64,000 bases of DNA from Fluviicoccus keumensis (lineage in GTDB: Bacteria > Pseudomonadota > Gammaproteobacteria > Pseudomonadales > Moraxellaceae). The stretch lies in NCBI RefSeq assembly GCF_004217445.1, contig NZ_SHKX01000010.1, positions 372,001 to 436,000 of the forward strand, in the 5' to 3' direction. The position numbers were made by a program, and so were the translations under genes. Numbering within the stretch: position 1 is the stretch's first letter; each line of letters begins with the position of its first letter. A model generated the notes under the pieces. The model saw only the letters and a list, made by a program, of their open reading frames with translations, made no database searches and had not been told where the DNA came from. This document shows, in pieces, positions 1 to 8,831 of the stretch.

Positions 1-1822
1 GCACGACATACAGAACCGCATCGACAATCCGTGAAATGACCAAGGAGTCACTCACCAGCAGCGCCGGAGCCGAATCAATAATGATCCGATCGTAGCGTTC
101 ACACAGCGAACGCAGCAACTCTGCAAATCTATGCGATGACAATAACTCCAAAGGGTTCGGGGGAACCAATCCAGCCGTCAGAATATCGATATTTGCATCC
201 TCCATGTGCAAAATACAGTCATCGAGCTCTGCAGTCCCCGTGACCATATTGGCCAAGCCGGGGCTGTTTGCAGGAATATCCAAAGTTTTGCCAATCGAAG
301 GACGGCGCATATCCGCATCAATCAACAGCACTTTTTCCATTTGCCCCAGCGCAACCGCCAAATTAATGGAAGTTGTTGTCTTACCCTCACTGGGAACACT
401 GGATGTCAGCAATATGGTTTTGTGCGACTTATCAATGCCGGACAGCACAACACTCGTTCTAATCGTACGAATTGCTTCGGCATATCCGCTCATTTTCGCA
501 TCAAGGAACATGATCGGCTGCTTTGAATCGCCGGGCTTCCTGCGCTTTGGCTTACGCGTTACCACGAAAGGCACCATGCCCAGCATGGAAACCCCCAGCT
601 TGCGCTCGACCTCTTCCGGATCCTTGAATGTCGTATCCAGATAATCCAGCAGGAAGGCAATACCCGCCGCCAAAAAGAGACTCAGCACCGCAGCCAATCC
701 AATGATAAGCCCTTTCTGCGGTTTGACAGGAACACTCGGGGTTTTTGCCAAATCAATGACCCGCGCATTGGAAGTTTCCAATTGCAGGCTTTCATTGGCC
801 TCTTTGATTCTCGTAAAAAAGGCGTCATACAATGCCCGATTGGCATCGACTTCCCGCTCAAGTTCCTGCAACCGGAATTGCCGCTTTGCAACCTCCATTG
901 CCGCGTCCTTGGCGGAGTGCAATGCTTTTTCAGCCTCAGAAACATCGATGCGGGCTTGCTGGGCGGCTGGATGTTTGGCGCCATACCTCCTGCTAACCTG
1001 ACTTTCATTGAATTGAGCAGCCACGAGACGCTGATTCAATTCCTGAATCTGACTGGAGGTAATGGCAAAGATTCCGCCGCTAACCCCTGTATCAATCAGA
1101 TTATTTTTTTCACGATAATCCTGAAGATTCTTGGCCGACAACTCAAGATTGTTCTTCAGCACCCCTAACCGGGATGCGAGCCAAGATGCCGCCTGCTCGG
1201 TCATTGCCAGACGAACCTCCATCTGGCTGGCGATATATGCACGGGCCATCGCGTTGGCCACATTTGCCGCCAAACGAGGGTCTGCAGATTCAAAACTGAT
1301 CCTTACCAACTGCGTATTTCTGACAGGCTCAATCGACAAGTGTTTAATGAAACGCGAGACCAGCAGATTGAATTTATCTTCCTCTGACGGAGCTATGCTT
1401 TTCTGATGTCCTTGAGGCAAAAAAGAGCGCCAGTCGAAAAGAGCAGTGCCTTCTCCCGGCTCTCCCGCGACGGCATATTCGGGCTGTTCAGCAATGCGCA
1501 ACTCCCGGACAACTCGCTCAGCGAGGTCACGCGACTTGAGAACCTCGAACTGGGTTTGCAAATACTCCTTGGACGTCATATCACCCGACGACCAATCATC
1601 AATACTGGCAACAACCTTGGACTGTTTTTGCTCAATCAGAAGCGTCGTACTGGCGCTGTAAATCGGCCTCATGGAAAAAACCAGGAAGACGACGGCCAGG
1701 GTTACGGACAGACACAGCCCCAGAATGCCCCACTTATATCGACGCAGTACATTCAAATACTGCTTGATGTCCAATTGCCCCTCATCCATCGCCGAGGATG
1801 AAGAGTTACCTGCATAATCCAT
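1..1822 (-). CDS. Polysaccharide chain-length determinant fused to tyrosine autokinase (Wzc/EpsF-EpsG-like), partial at the window edge
   Basis: My translation from the ATG at 1822 stays open to base 1, giving about 607 codons; the C-terminus lies outside the window. An N-terminal Wzz-type region has a first membrane segment near residues 24-46, a long periplasmic coiled-coil part and a second membrane segment near 370-393. A cytoplasmic bacterial tyrosine kinase domain follows, with Walker A (SVPSEGKTT, about 475), Walker A' (LLIDADMRRP, about 500) and Walker B (RIIIDSAP, about 577). Proteins of this family sit in the inner membrane and control polymerisation and export of exopolysaccharide. 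The Tyr-rich tail that is autophosphorylated would be beyond the edge. It is the third gene of the minus-strand eps operon, 13 nt after the export gene. The assignment is firm at family level; the polysaccharide made is unknown. Confidence 0.88.
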   Translation of the reverse strand, partial: MDYAGNSSSSAMDEGQLDIKQYLNVLRRYKWGILGLCLSVTLAVVFLVFSMRPIYSASTTLLIEQKQSKVVASIDDWSSGDMTSKEYLQTQFEVLKSRDLAERVVRELRIAEQPEYAVAGEPGEGTALFDWRSFLPQGHQKSIAPSEEDKFNLLVSRFIKHLSIEPVRNTQLVRISFESADPRLAANVANAMARAYIASQMEVRLAMTEQAASWLASRLGVLKNNLELSAKNLQDYREKNNLIDTGVSGGIFAITSSQIQELNQRLVAAQFNESQVSRRYGAKHPAAQQARIDVSEAEKALHSAKDAAMEVAKRQFRLQELEREVDANRALYDAFFTRIKEANESLQLETSNARVIDLAKTPSVPVKPQKGLIIGLAAVLSLFLAAGIAFLLDYLDTTFKDPEEVERKLGVSMLGMVPFVVTRKPKRRKPGDSKQPIMFLDAKMSGYAEAIRTIRTSVVLSGIDKSHKTILLTSSVPSEGKTTTSINLAVALGQMEKVLLIDADMRRPSIGKTLDIPANSPGLANMVTGTAELDDCILHMEDANIDILTAGLVPPNPLELLSSHRFAELLRSLCERYDRIIIDSAPALLVSDSLVISRIVDAVLYVV

Positions 1823-1835
1823 AATTCACCAGTAA

Positions 1836-2486
1836 TCAGAAGAAGCCTTGATCAACCGTAATGATATCGCCCGGCCGAAGCTGACTATTTAACGTCGTTT
1901 GCCGAGGCAGACCCAAAGCGTCATCTTCGTGGATCACATATATCTTGGACAACGAAGCGCGGGGAGTGAAACCGCCAGCGATCGAAATGGCCTTTCGCAC
2001 CGTCAAACCCGGCTGGTAGGAATAGCCGCCGGGCTTGGTCACCTCACCGTTTACAAAGAAAGGCCGGTATTCCGTGATATTCACATAAACCTTGGGATCA
2101 ACCAGATACCCATCGGACAATTGAGAGGCCAGATATCTCTGAAGCTCAGCGATGGTCAAGCCCCTTGCCGAAACCTCACCAATAAACGGATAAAGGAAAG
2201 AGCCGGCATCACTCAAACGAACATCAATACTCAGCTCTTTCTCGTTGAATACCGTAATGGATATCTTGTCCCCAGCCCCTAGCCGATAGTCAGAACCCCC
2301 ACGCAGGGGCACGACCGCGTCCATGGCAGGCTGCGCTGATACCGCGGGATCGGAAGGTACTACTGAAGATGAGGAGGAAGACGAGGCGGCAGGAACTCCG
2401 CCACGGAAGAGGTCATCAAAGAACCCGGCATGCGCAGGAGCGCATGCCATGATCAAAACCCAAAGCAGGCTTAATAGCAAAGGCAT
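1836..2486 (-). CDS. Polysaccharide export protein (Wza/EpsE-like, poly_export + SLBB)
   Basis: This 216-residue protein has a hydrophobic N-terminus and then a low-complexity Ser stretch (about 35-42). The poly_export domain starts at YRLGAGDKISITVFNEKEL (about 67), and an SLBB-like segment follows (FVNGEVTKPGGYSYQPGLTV, about 147). In the family, such proteins form the periplasmic and outer-membrane part of the capsule/EPS channel and work with the Wzc-like partner encoded directly downstream. The signal sequence could be read as lipobox-like (IMAC, about residues 12-15) or as a type I site after AHA (about 20). The n-region lacks basic residues, which is unusual. It is shorter than classical Wza (about 380 residues), as is typical of the EpsE type. 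It starts 20 nt after the barrel gene. Confidence 0.88.
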   Translation of the reverse strand: MPLLLSLLWVLIMACAPAHAGFFDDLFRGGVPAASSSSSSSVVPSDPAVSAQPAMDAVVPLRGGSDYRLGAGDKISITVFNEKELSIDVRLSDAGSFLYPFIGEVSARGLTIAELQRYLASQLSDGYLVDPKVYVNITEYRPFFVNGEVTKPGGYSYQPGLTVRKAISIAGGFTPRASLSKIYVIHEDDALGLPRQTTLNSQLRPGDIITVDQGFF

Positions 2487-2506
2487 ATGTCATTACTCAG
2501 GGGTAC

Positions 2507-3751
2507 TTACAGGCTTACCTGTGCACCCACACCATAGACATTACGCTTCAACTCGTAGGACTTGTCACTCGAAGAACGGTCTTTATTCGTCACCCCGACA
2601 TTCCAGATCAACCACCGGCGCATTTGATAATTGACACCTACGCCAATCACATCAGTTGTGGCATTACGGAATTCCTTGGCGAATGAATCGAGGTATTGCT
2701 CATCCGTCCGCGCGAGCGTAAGAGATGTGCTGACACGATCAATCCAGGAATGCTGCCATGTCACGGAATAGTTCTTGGCAATCGTAGTGCTGCCTGCCGA
2801 ATCACCATCATATGCACGCTGACCCGCGGAAATATCAACACGATCCGCTTCAAACGGCGTCCAAATAGCACCCAAGTCCCACACCACCTTCTTTTCCTTA
2901 CCGCCGGTGGCAATATCACGCTTACCGTCACCAATACGGAACTTACCGGTTGTCATGGCCGTATTTTCCCAAACCACGGTGCCATAAATACGATTGTCCT
3001 TGGTATCCGGCGTCACGCCCTTATAGTCCGTACGAGACGACTCGTATTCGACACCGAGGGCGGTCTTGGCTGTCACATGCACAGTCAGGCCGGCGCCCAG
3101 ATTCTTGGCGTCGTTGTCCCGAGTACCGGAGACATCAAATGTGGTGCCCGCACCAAAGCTGGGGGTGTTGACCACACCGCGAGAATACCGTTTTTGGTCA
3201 ATGCCATAACCCAAGGTAAACCGCCCCATCGCGTCAGGGGCGCCATACTGCATGCCGACACTGACAGAAGTCACATTGAACTTGTCGACTTCACCCATAT
3301 CAAGAATGTACTGCAAGCCCATTCCCGAACTGCGCCCTGCGCCACGATCATCATGGAGCATCTTGTAGGCAGCCCCGGCATCCACCCGGAGACGGGCATT
3401 CGGCTCGACATGGGCATTCGCAACAAAGTTCTGGTCAAAGAAGCTGTCATCACTGGCATTCGCATAGGAACGCGCGGTTCCTGTGTACGCCAATTGATAC
3501 TGGTTGTTGCGCTCACGCGCCACAAGAGCCAATGCGGGATTCAACTCAATAAAGGAAGAGGAAACTTCGCTCTTGCTCAAATTGTACAGGTTGTTATCCA
3601 CCCCCGTCTTGGCACCCAAAACAGGGATCAGCGAGAAAGCATCGTACTGGATTGCCTGGGGATTGAGAGCTATATCGGCACTGGCGACTGTCGACCCCAT
3701 CACAAGGCCCATTCCCAGACTGGCAACGCCCAGCTTCAATTTACGTTCCAT
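2507..3751 (-). CDS. Outer-membrane beta-barrel protein of an EPS operon (EpsL-like)
   Basis: The ATG at 3751 is preferred over the one at 3772 because a GAGGGAAG ribosome site lies about 6 nt upstream of it, and it begins directly with a signal peptide (MERKLKLGVASLG, cleavage probably after ASA near residue 26). The mature part of about 390 residues alternates polar and aromatic/hydrophobic residues, as in beta strands, and ends in a C-terminal strand (YGVGAQVSL). Proteins of this EpsL/VpsM type are commonly encoded in EPS export operons and are thought to assist secretion through the outer membrane. It is the first gene of the eps operon, followed by the Wza-like and Wzc-like genes. The barrel is inferred from the strand pattern; the exact function is not certain. 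Confidence 0.75.
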   Translation of the reverse strand: MERKLKLGVASLGMGLVMGSTVASADIALNPQAIQYDAFSLIPVLGAKTGVDNNLYNLSKSEVSSSFIELNPALALVARERNNQYQLAYTGTARSYANASDDSFFDQNFVANAHVEPNARLRVDAGAAYKMLHDDRGAGRSSGMGLQYILDMGEVDKFNVTSVSVGMQYGAPDAMGRFTLGYGIDQKRYSRGVVNTPSFGAGTTFDVSGTRDNDAKNLGAGLTVHVTAKTALGVEYESSRTDYKGVTPDTKDNRIYGTVVWENTAMTTGKFRIGDGKRDIATGGKEKKVVWDLGAIWTPFEADRVDISAGQRAYDGDSAGSTTIAKNYSVTWQHSWIDRVSTSLTLARTDEQYLDSFAKEFRNATTDVIGVGVNYQMRRWLIWNVGVTNKDRSSSDKSYELKRNVYGVGAQVSL

Positions 3752-4054
3752 ATTCTTCCCTCGGATAGACATGGTCTAAAAATTCATGTGACCTCTGTCA
3801 GCGGATCACAACCATAAACCGGATGAGGGCCGATTCTAGCACCCGACAGCCGACAAAGTCACCAACCGGGGGCAATTTGCAACAACTGCGGACAGGCCCC
3901 GCACTATTACAATCTAGACCATGCAAGCCCCGCCACACAAACAACCTGTCCTACAATTTTTAGGGCAAACCTTCCTTTACAGGTTAAAAAACAGTGTTTT
4001 CAACCATTTCCCTCTTTAATTTTGATTTCATCATGGTATTATTCGCCTCCTCGC
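3752..4054. other. Intergenic region between the eps operon and tRNA-Ser
   Basis: About 300 nt without a believable gene. It must hold the minus-strand leader and promoter of the eps operon, but I see no convincing sigma-70 or sigma-54 promoter there. On the plus strand a TATTAT box at 4037-4042, followed by a GC-rich discriminator, is the likely -10 of the tRNA-Ser promoter; its -35 is weak. Short open frames here are only readings through the tRNAs. Confidence 0.5.
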
Positions 4055-4145
4055 GGAGAGATGACCGAGAGGCCGAAGGTGCTCCCCTGCTAAGGGAGTA
4101 TGGGCCAAAAGCCCATCGAGGGTTCGAATCCCTCTCTCTCCGCCA
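4055..4145 (+). tRNA. tRNA-Ser (anticodon GCT)
   Basis: A 91-nt class II tRNA. The acceptor arms GGAGAGA (4055-4061) and TCTCTCC (4135-4141) pair, followed by discriminator G and encoded CCA (4143-4145). The anticodon stem CTCCC/GGGAG encloses loop CTGCTAA, with GCT at 4089-4091. A long variable arm and the T loop TTCGAAT are present. It reads AGC/AGT serine codons. Confidence 0.97.
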
Positions 4146-4249
4146 GTTTGTACTTTTTTGTAACTGTTTCACACTTTCGAATAATGTTTGGCTTTTTAAA
4201 ACTTTTCGATTGACAGGCAAAAAAATACATGTAGAATGTGCGACCTCAA

Positions 4250-4326
4250 GCGCCCGTAGCTCAGTTGGATAGAGTATCTGGCTACGAACCAGAGGGTCGG
4301 GAGTTCGAATCTCTCCGGGCGCGCCA
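4250..4326 (+). tRNA. tRNA-Arg (anticodon ACG)
   Basis: A 77-nt cloverleaf. The acceptor arms GCGCCCG (4250-4256) and CGGGCGC (4316-4322) pair, then discriminator G and encoded CCA (4324-4326). The anticodon stem TCTGG/CCAGA holds loop CTACGAA, with ACG at 4284-4286; A34 is normally converted to inosine by TadA. It lies about 100 nt after tRNA-Ser and directly before a terminator, so the two tRNAs probably share a transcript. Confidence 0.97.
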
Positions 4327-4332
4327 AATACA

Positions 4333-4358
4333 AAAGGCCTGACATTGTCAGGCCTTTT
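4333..4358 (+). terminator. Rho-independent terminator after the tRNA pair
   Basis: A hairpin with arms AAAGGCCTGACA and TGTCAGGCCTTT is followed by TTGTTT. The symmetric A and T tracts mean it could also stop transcription arriving from proB on the minus strand. Confidence 0.85.
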
Positions 4359-4417
4359 TGTTTGTCCGGCGTGTACCAGACAGCGCCCGCTACTCCGTGC
4401 GCTCGCCAGTGGTCCCG

Positions 4418-5542
4418 TCAGAGAACCACCAGATTATCCCGATGCATTAACTCCTCTTCATCCATGTAACCAAGCACTTCAACAAGGCGCTCGCTGGTCT
4501 TCCCGATAATTTTGGCCGCATCTTCCGCGCCATAATTCACCAATCCCACAGCAACCTGCCGCCCATGCACATCAACACAGGCGACGACCTCCCCCCGGGA
4601 AAAACCACCCTCAACCTGAACAACACCAACCGGCAACAAGCTACTGCCATGATTACGCAAAGCCTGGACAGCACCATCATCCAGCACCAACCGGCCAGCC
4701 GTCTGTAAATGCGCCGCCAACCACTGCTTACGAGCGTCCAGACGATCCTCGTCCGGAAGCAGCAAGGTCCCCAGCACAGCGCCGCCCGCCAGATTGACCA
4801 GCACATCCTGGCTCTGCCCGCTGGCAATCACCGTACTGCAGCCGGAGCGGGCGGCATACCGCGCTGCGCGAACCTTGGTCACCATCCCTCCCCTGCCCAG
4901 AACACCGCCGCCGCCAGCCATCGCCATCAAGGCATCATCCAGCGCCCTGACCTCCGGCAGCAGCACCGCATCGGGGTTGTGGCGCGGATCTCGATCAAAC
5001 ATGCCCTCCTGATCCGTGAGGATAATCAACACTTCGGCATCAATCAGGTTGGCCACCAGTGCAGCCAGCGTGTCGTTATCACCAAAGCGGATTTCATCCG
5101 TGGCGACGGTGTCGTTCTCATTGATAACCGGAATTACACCCCAAGTGACCAAGGCATTGAGAGTAGAACGCGCATTCAGGTAGCGGGTGCGGTCAGCCAG
5201 ATCTTCATGCGTCAGCAGAATTTGCGCAGTCTTCAGGCCGTGTGTCCGGAAGTGGGATTCATAGGCCTGGACCAATCCCATCTGGCCGATCGCCGCACAG
5301 GCCTGCAACTCATGCAAGGACGACGGACGGCCGGGCAGCCCCATGCGAACCATGCCTTCCGCCACAGCGCCGGAGGAGACCAGAATCAACTCAATGCCCC
5401 GATCAGCCAGAGTCGCCATCTGCCGCACCCAGCTGGCCATGGCCTCCTGATCCAGCCCCTGACCATTGGCCGTCAGCAACGCTGAGCCGATCTTGACGAC
5501 CCAACGCTTGGCCTTCTGCAGGCGTTCCCGATTTTCCGTCAT
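4418..5542 (-). CDS. proB: Glutamate 5-kinase
   Basis: This 374-residue protein phosphorylates the gamma-carboxyl of glutamate, the first step of proline synthesis in the cytoplasm. The amino-acid kinase domain (about 1-260) shows WVVKIGSALL, LVSSGAVAEGM, VIPVINENDTVATDEIRFGDND and the Gly-rich VLGRGGMVTKVRAA loop. A PUA domain occupies roughly 280-365 (RLVLDDGAVQAL, GEVVACVD, GLVNYGAEDA), as in full-length E. coli-type enzymes. It lies 15 nt after obg at the end of the rplU-rpmA-obg-proB run, an order common in betaproteobacteria. proA is not in the window. Confidence 0.96.
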   Translation of the reverse strand: MTENRERLQKAKRWVVKIGSALLTANGQGLDQEAMASWVRQMATLADRGIELILVSSGAVAEGMVRMGLPGRPSSLHELQACAAIGQMGLVQAYESHFRTHGLKTAQILLTHEDLADRTRYLNARSTLNALVTWGVIPVINENDTVATDEIRFGDNDTLAALVANLIDAEVLIILTDQEGMFDRDPRHNPDAVLLPEVRALDDALMAMAGGGGVLGRGGMVTKVRAARYAARSGCSTVIASGQSQDVLVNLAGGAVLGTLLLPDEDRLDARKQWLAAHLQTAGRLVLDDGAVQALRNHGSSLLPVGVVQVEGGFSRGEVVACVDVHGRQVAVGLVNYGAEDAAKIIGKTSERLVEVLGYMDEEELMHRDNLVVL

Positions 5543-5557
5543 GATCCGCTCCGTTTT

Positions 5558-6769
5558 TCAGCGCTGATAAATAATTTCGGGACCATCCTCATCATCCCAG
5601 TCTTCATCATCTTCATCATCGAAGCCGGCATCCTTGCGGGCCTGCCATGCGGCGCGCTGCTGCGCCCGCAGCTCCTCAATACGCGTACGGGATTCCTGCT
5701 CCAGCAACTGGCGCTTGGCCTGCTCCTTGAGAGCCGCCTCCGGATCTTCAGCCTCGATCCGACGCTGCTCCTCAATGGACTCCATCAGACGGTAACAAAC
5801 CTGCATCGCCCCTTCGCCCGTGAGTCCCGAGGCCTGGAAGACCGGCCCAGTCCACCCCAGACGGGTAACGATATCGGAGCACAGGGCGTCGCGTTCTTCA
5901 GGCAACACCTGATCCACCTTGTTCAGCACCAGCCAGCGCGGCAGCGACGCCAGTGTCGGGGAAAATTTATCCAGCTCCCCGGCAATCACCTGCACATTGG
6001 CGACCGGATCAGAACCATCTATCGGAGCCACATCCACCAGATGCAACAGGCAGCGAGTCCGCGCCAGATGCTTGAGGAAGCGGATACCAAGCCCCGCCCC
6101 CTCTGATGCCCCCTCAATAAGCCCCGGAATATCCGCCATGACAAATGAGCGATGGCGATCGATATCAACCACCCCCAAATTGGGCACCAGCGTGGTAAAG
6201 GGATAATCCGCCACCTTGGGCTTGGCCGCGGATACCGCCCTGATAAAAGTGGACTTGCCGGCATTGGGCAGCCCCAACAGGCCGACATCCGCCAGAACCT
6301 TCAACTCCAGCTTCAACTGCCGGGAGTCGCCGGGTTGCCCGGAGGTGGATTTGCGGGGAGCCCGATTGGTCGAGCTCTTGAAATGGATATTTCCCAAACC
6401 GCCACGGCCGCCCTGCGCCACCAGCAAGCGTTGCCCGGCCTCCACCAAGTCGCCCAGGACTTCACCGGTCGCTTCATCCACAATCGTGGTTCCGACCGGA
6501 ACCTTCAGGATCACATCCGCGCCACCCTTGCCACTGCAATTGGCGCCCATTCCGCCCTGACCACGTTCGGCGCGGAATTTACGGGTATAGCGGTAGTCCA
6601 CCAGCGTATTGGAGTCTGAATCCGCCACCATGTAGATGCTGCCACCCTTGCCGCCATCGCCGCCATCCGGCCCGCCATAAGGGATGAATTTCTCGCGCCG
6701 GAAACAGACACAACCGTTTCCACCCGCCCCGGCATCCACCTGGATGATTGCTTCGTCTACAAAACGCAT
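5558..6769 (-). CDS. obg: Obg/CgtA family ribosome-assembly GTPase
   Basis: This 403-residue protein has the Gly-rich Obg fold at 1-158 (DAGAGGNGCVCFRREKFIPY at 12). The G domain follows, with P-loop GLPNAGKST (166-174), switch II DIPGLIEGASEGAGLG and NKVD specificity motif (LVLNKVDQV). The tail is unusually acidic (DDEDDEDWDDEDGPE, near 385-400), as seen in several proteobacterial Obg proteins. Family members bind the 50S subunit, help late ribosome assembly and connect to the stringent response. It is the third gene behind rplU and rpmA and is separated from rpmA by a hairpin that may reduce its expression relative to the ribosomal proteins. Confidence 0.97.
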   Translation of the reverse strand: MRFVDEAIIQVDAGAGGNGCVCFRREKFIPYGGPDGGDGGKGGSIYMVADSDSNTLVDYRYTRKFRAERGQGGMGANCSGKGGADVILKVPVGTTIVDEATGEVLGDLVEAGQRLLVAQGGRGGLGNIHFKSSTNRAPRKSTSGQPGDSRQLKLELKVLADVGLLGLPNAGKSTFIRAVSAAKPKVADYPFTTLVPNLGVVDIDRHRSFVMADIPGLIEGASEGAGLGIRFLKHLARTRCLLHLVDVAPIDGSDPVANVQVIAGELDKFSPTLASLPRWLVLNKVDQVLPEERDALCSDIVTRLGWTGPVFQASGLTGEGAMQVCYRLMESIEEQRRIEAEDPEAALKEQAKRQLLEQESRTRIEELRAQQRAAWQARKDAGFDDEDDEDWDDEDGPEIIYQR

Positions 6770-6803
6770 GATATTTGCCCGCGCAGTTTTGAACCCACCA
6801 ATG

Positions 6804-6829
6804 AAAAAGCCCCGATGAACGGGGCTTTT
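6804..6829 (-). terminator. Intercistronic terminator/attenuator between rpmA and obg
   Basis: A hairpin with arms AAAAGCCCCG and CGGGGCTTTT around ATGAA. Read on the minus strand it ends in GGGGCTTTTTCAT, a good intrinsic terminator. Its place inside the operon suggests partial termination that lowers obg-proB expression relative to rplU-rpmA. Confidence 0.75.
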
Positions 6830-6843
6830 CAGTCATGCCGCGA

Positions 6844-7104
6844 TCAGGCGGCAGCTTCCACCACAACATACTTGCGCTGGAAGGGGCCCTTGGTGACAAA
6901 CTTGATGACACCATCAGCCTTGGCAAACAGGGTGTGATCACGCCCGATGCCAACATTTTCACCCGGCCAGAACTGGGTGCCACGCTGACGAACAATAATG
7001 TTGCCAGCAATGGCCTGCTGGCCACCATACATCTTCACACCCAGTCGTTTGGCTTCTGAATCGCGGCCGTTACGGGTGGAACCACCAGCTTTTTTATGTG
7101 CCAT
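6844..7104 (-). CDS. rpmA: 50S ribosomal protein L27
   Basis: This 86-residue protein starts MAHKKAGGSTRNGRDSEAKR, the conserved bL27 N-terminus that reaches toward the peptidyl-transferase centre. GGQQAIAGNIIVRQRGTQ and FAKADGVIKF follow, as in all bL27 proteins. No N-terminal extension needing protease cleavage (as in Firmicutes) is seen. It lies 18 nt after rplU in the same operon. Confidence 0.98.
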   Translation of the reverse strand: MAHKKAGGSTRNGRDSEAKRLGVKMYGGQQAIAGNIIVRQRGTQFWPGENVGIGRDHTLFAKADGVIKFVTKGPFQRKYVVVEAAA

Positions 7105-7122
7105 GTCGGTAATTCCTCAATC

Positions 7123-7434
7123 TTAGACAGTAATGCCAGTGATCTTCAGTTCAGTGAACCACTGACGATGACCCTGCTGCTTGCGATAGTGCTTGCGGCG
7201 ACGCATCTTGACGATACGCACCTTGTCATGACGACCATGACCCACCACCTCGGCAACTACCTTGGCGCCTTCAACAACCGGAGCACCGATCTTGATATCA
7301 GCGCCGTTGACGACCATCAACACATCTTCGATGGTGATATTTTGGCCCGGCTCGGCGTCAATCAGTTCCACCTTCAGCAGTTCGCCTTCAACAACGCGAT
7401 GCTGCTTGCCGCCACTCTTGATAACCGCGTACAT
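7123..7434 (-). CDS. rplU: 50S ribosomal protein L21
   Basis: This 103-residue protein starts MYAVIKSGGKQHRVVEGELL and contains the bL21 signature region (KVRIVKMRRRKHYRKQQGHR, about 72-91), which contacts 23S rRNA. Length and sequence are typical. It is the first gene of rplU-rpmA-obg-proB and diverges from ispB, a widespread arrangement. A promoter with TTGCGC and TACAAT boxes lies 65-93 nt upstream. Confidence 0.98.
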   Translation of the reverse strand: MYAVIKSGGKQHRVVEGELLKVELIDAEPGQNITIEDVLMVVNGADIKIGAPVVEGAKVVAEVVGHGRHDKVRIVKMRRRKHYRKQQGHRQWFTELKITGITV

Positions 7435-7498
7435 ACTTCGCTAACTCCGTAAGCCCGTGACCACAAAGCCCACGGGGAGAAAAATCGCAAGGTGCGCG

Positions 7499-7527
7499 AT
7501 TGTACGCAAAAGAGTCTCCATGCGCAA
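7499..7527 (-). promoter_or_regulatory. Putative sigma-70 promoter of rplU operon
   Basis: On the minus strand, -35 TTGCGC (7527-7522) and -10 TACAAT (7504-7499) are separated by 17 nt. Transcription would start near 7492, giving a leader of roughly 58 nt before rplU. Confidence 0.6.
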
Positions 7528-7619
7528 GCGCCGGCCACTTCCACACGTTAAAATGTGCGGTAGTCCTGAGGCGGCCGGGCTGATACGATACGCGCAGGCG
7601 TCAATCACTGGCTATAACA

Positions 7620-8582
7620 ATGAACTTTCAGAACATTCTGGCCACGGTGGCAGAGGACTTTGCCGCCGTCGACCATTATATCCTTAACCATCTGGACTCG
7701 CGCGTCCCCCTGGTGATGCAAGTCGGTCATTATCTGGTTGAGGGCGGCGGCAAGCGGTTGCGCCCCCTGCTCAGCCTGCTGGCCGCCAGGGCCACCGGCT
7801 ATCAGGGCGACAAGCACATCCCGCTGGCCGCCATTATCGAAATGCTGCATACGGCCACGCTGATCCATGACGATGTTGTTGACGAATCCGATCTGCGGCG
7901 CGGACGCGCCACGGTCAATTCCGCCTGGAACAACGCCACGGCGGTCCTGGTCGGCGACTTTCTGATTTCACGTGCGTTTCAACTGATTCTGGATCTGGAA
8001 GTTCCGGAAATCGCCCGCCTGATTGCTGACGGCACGCTGGTGATTGCTGAAGGCGAGGTCATGCAGCTGATCAACAAGCGCGACCCGGACACGACCGAGC
8101 AGCGCTATATGGAAGTCATTTACGGCAAAACGGCGCAATTGTTCGTGACCGCTGCCGAGGGCGGAGCCATTCTTGGCAATCCGGCCCTGCGCCAGGCCCT
8201 GCATGATTACGCGATGCATTTCGGCGCCGCCTTCCAGATAATTGACGATGTGCTGGACTATGAGAGCACCGCGGCGGAAATGGGTAAAAATGTGGGCGAT
8301 GATCTGGCCGAAGGCAAACCCACCCTGCCGCTGATCCAGGCCATGAAAATCGCCGACACTGCCGATGGCGACCTGATCCGCACCGCCATTCGCACCGGCG
8401 GACTGGAAAACCTGCCCGAAATCCTCCGTATCATCCGCGACTCCGGCGCACTGGCGTATTGCCGGCAGAAGGCCCAGGAGGAAACCGAGGCCGCCCGACG
8501 GGCGCTGGATCCCGTCCCGGAGTCACGCTTCCGGGATGCCCTGCTCGGTTTACTTGATCTGGGATTGAACAGAACCAGTTAA
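7620..8582 (+). CDS. ispB: Polyprenyl (octaprenyl) diphosphate synthase
   Basis: This 320-residue trans-prenyltransferase elongates farnesyl diphosphate with isopentenyl diphosphate to make the ubiquinone side chain. It shows GGGKRLRPLL (42-51), the first Asp-rich motif DDVVD (84-88) with following RRGR, and the second Asp-rich motif IIDDVLDY near 210 followed by GKNVGDDLAEGKPTLPLI. Its position divergent from rplU-rpmA is the usual place of ispB. Chain length cannot be read with certainty from the sequence, so C8 is inferred from the family and context. Confidence 0.95.
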   Translation: MNFQNILATVAEDFAAVDHYILNHLDSRVPLVMQVGHYLVEGGGKRLRPLLSLLAARATGYQGDKHIPLAAIIEMLHTATLIHDDVVDESDLRRGRATVNSAWNNATAVLVGDFLISRAFQLILDLEVPEIARLIADGTLVIAEGEVMQLINKRDPDTTEQRYMEVIYGKTAQLFVTAAEGGAILGNPALRQALHDYAMHFGAAFQIIDDVLDYESTAAEMGKNVGDDLAEGKPTLPLIQAMKIADTADGDLIRTAIRTGGLENLPEILRIIRDSGALAYCRQKAQEETEAARRALDPVPESRFRDALLGLLDLGLNRTS

Positions 8583-8656
8583 AAAACACTTTATTTCTGC
8601 GGCGTGCGTGCTAAAATGCACGCCCTCTCCTTCATGCAATCGCGTGAAAAGACCAT

Positions 8657-8733
8657 CGGGGTGTAGCTCAGCCTGGTAGAGCACTGCGTTCGGGACGCAG
8701 TGGCCGGAGGTTCGAATCCTCTCACCCCGACCA
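8657..8733 (+). tRNA. tRNA-Pro (anticodon CGG)
   Basis: A 77-nt cloverleaf. The acceptor arms CGGGGTG (8657-8663) and CACCCCG (8723-8729) pair, followed by discriminator A and encoded CCA (8731-8733). The anticodon stem CTGCG/CGCAG encloses TTCGGGA, with CGG at 8691-8693. A TAAAAT box at 8612-8617 may be its -10 element. It reads CCG codons. Confidence 0.97.
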
Positions 8734-8831
8734 TTTATTCATACTCCCAGACTTTCTTCGTTTTGAATCATCACCCGCATGGGACTCACCGCCTTGGCCG
8801 TTATGACCAAAGGCAGCAAGTCCAGCCGTCG

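Noticed and set aside
3752..4054. Sigma-54 promoter for the eps operon
   Set aside because: GG and GC doublets near 3910-3930 on the minus strand are spaced 8, not 10, and no other good -24/-12 pair was found.
3984..4272. Short ORFs over the tRNA-Ser/tRNA-Arg region
   Set aside because: They read through clear tRNA cloverleaves.
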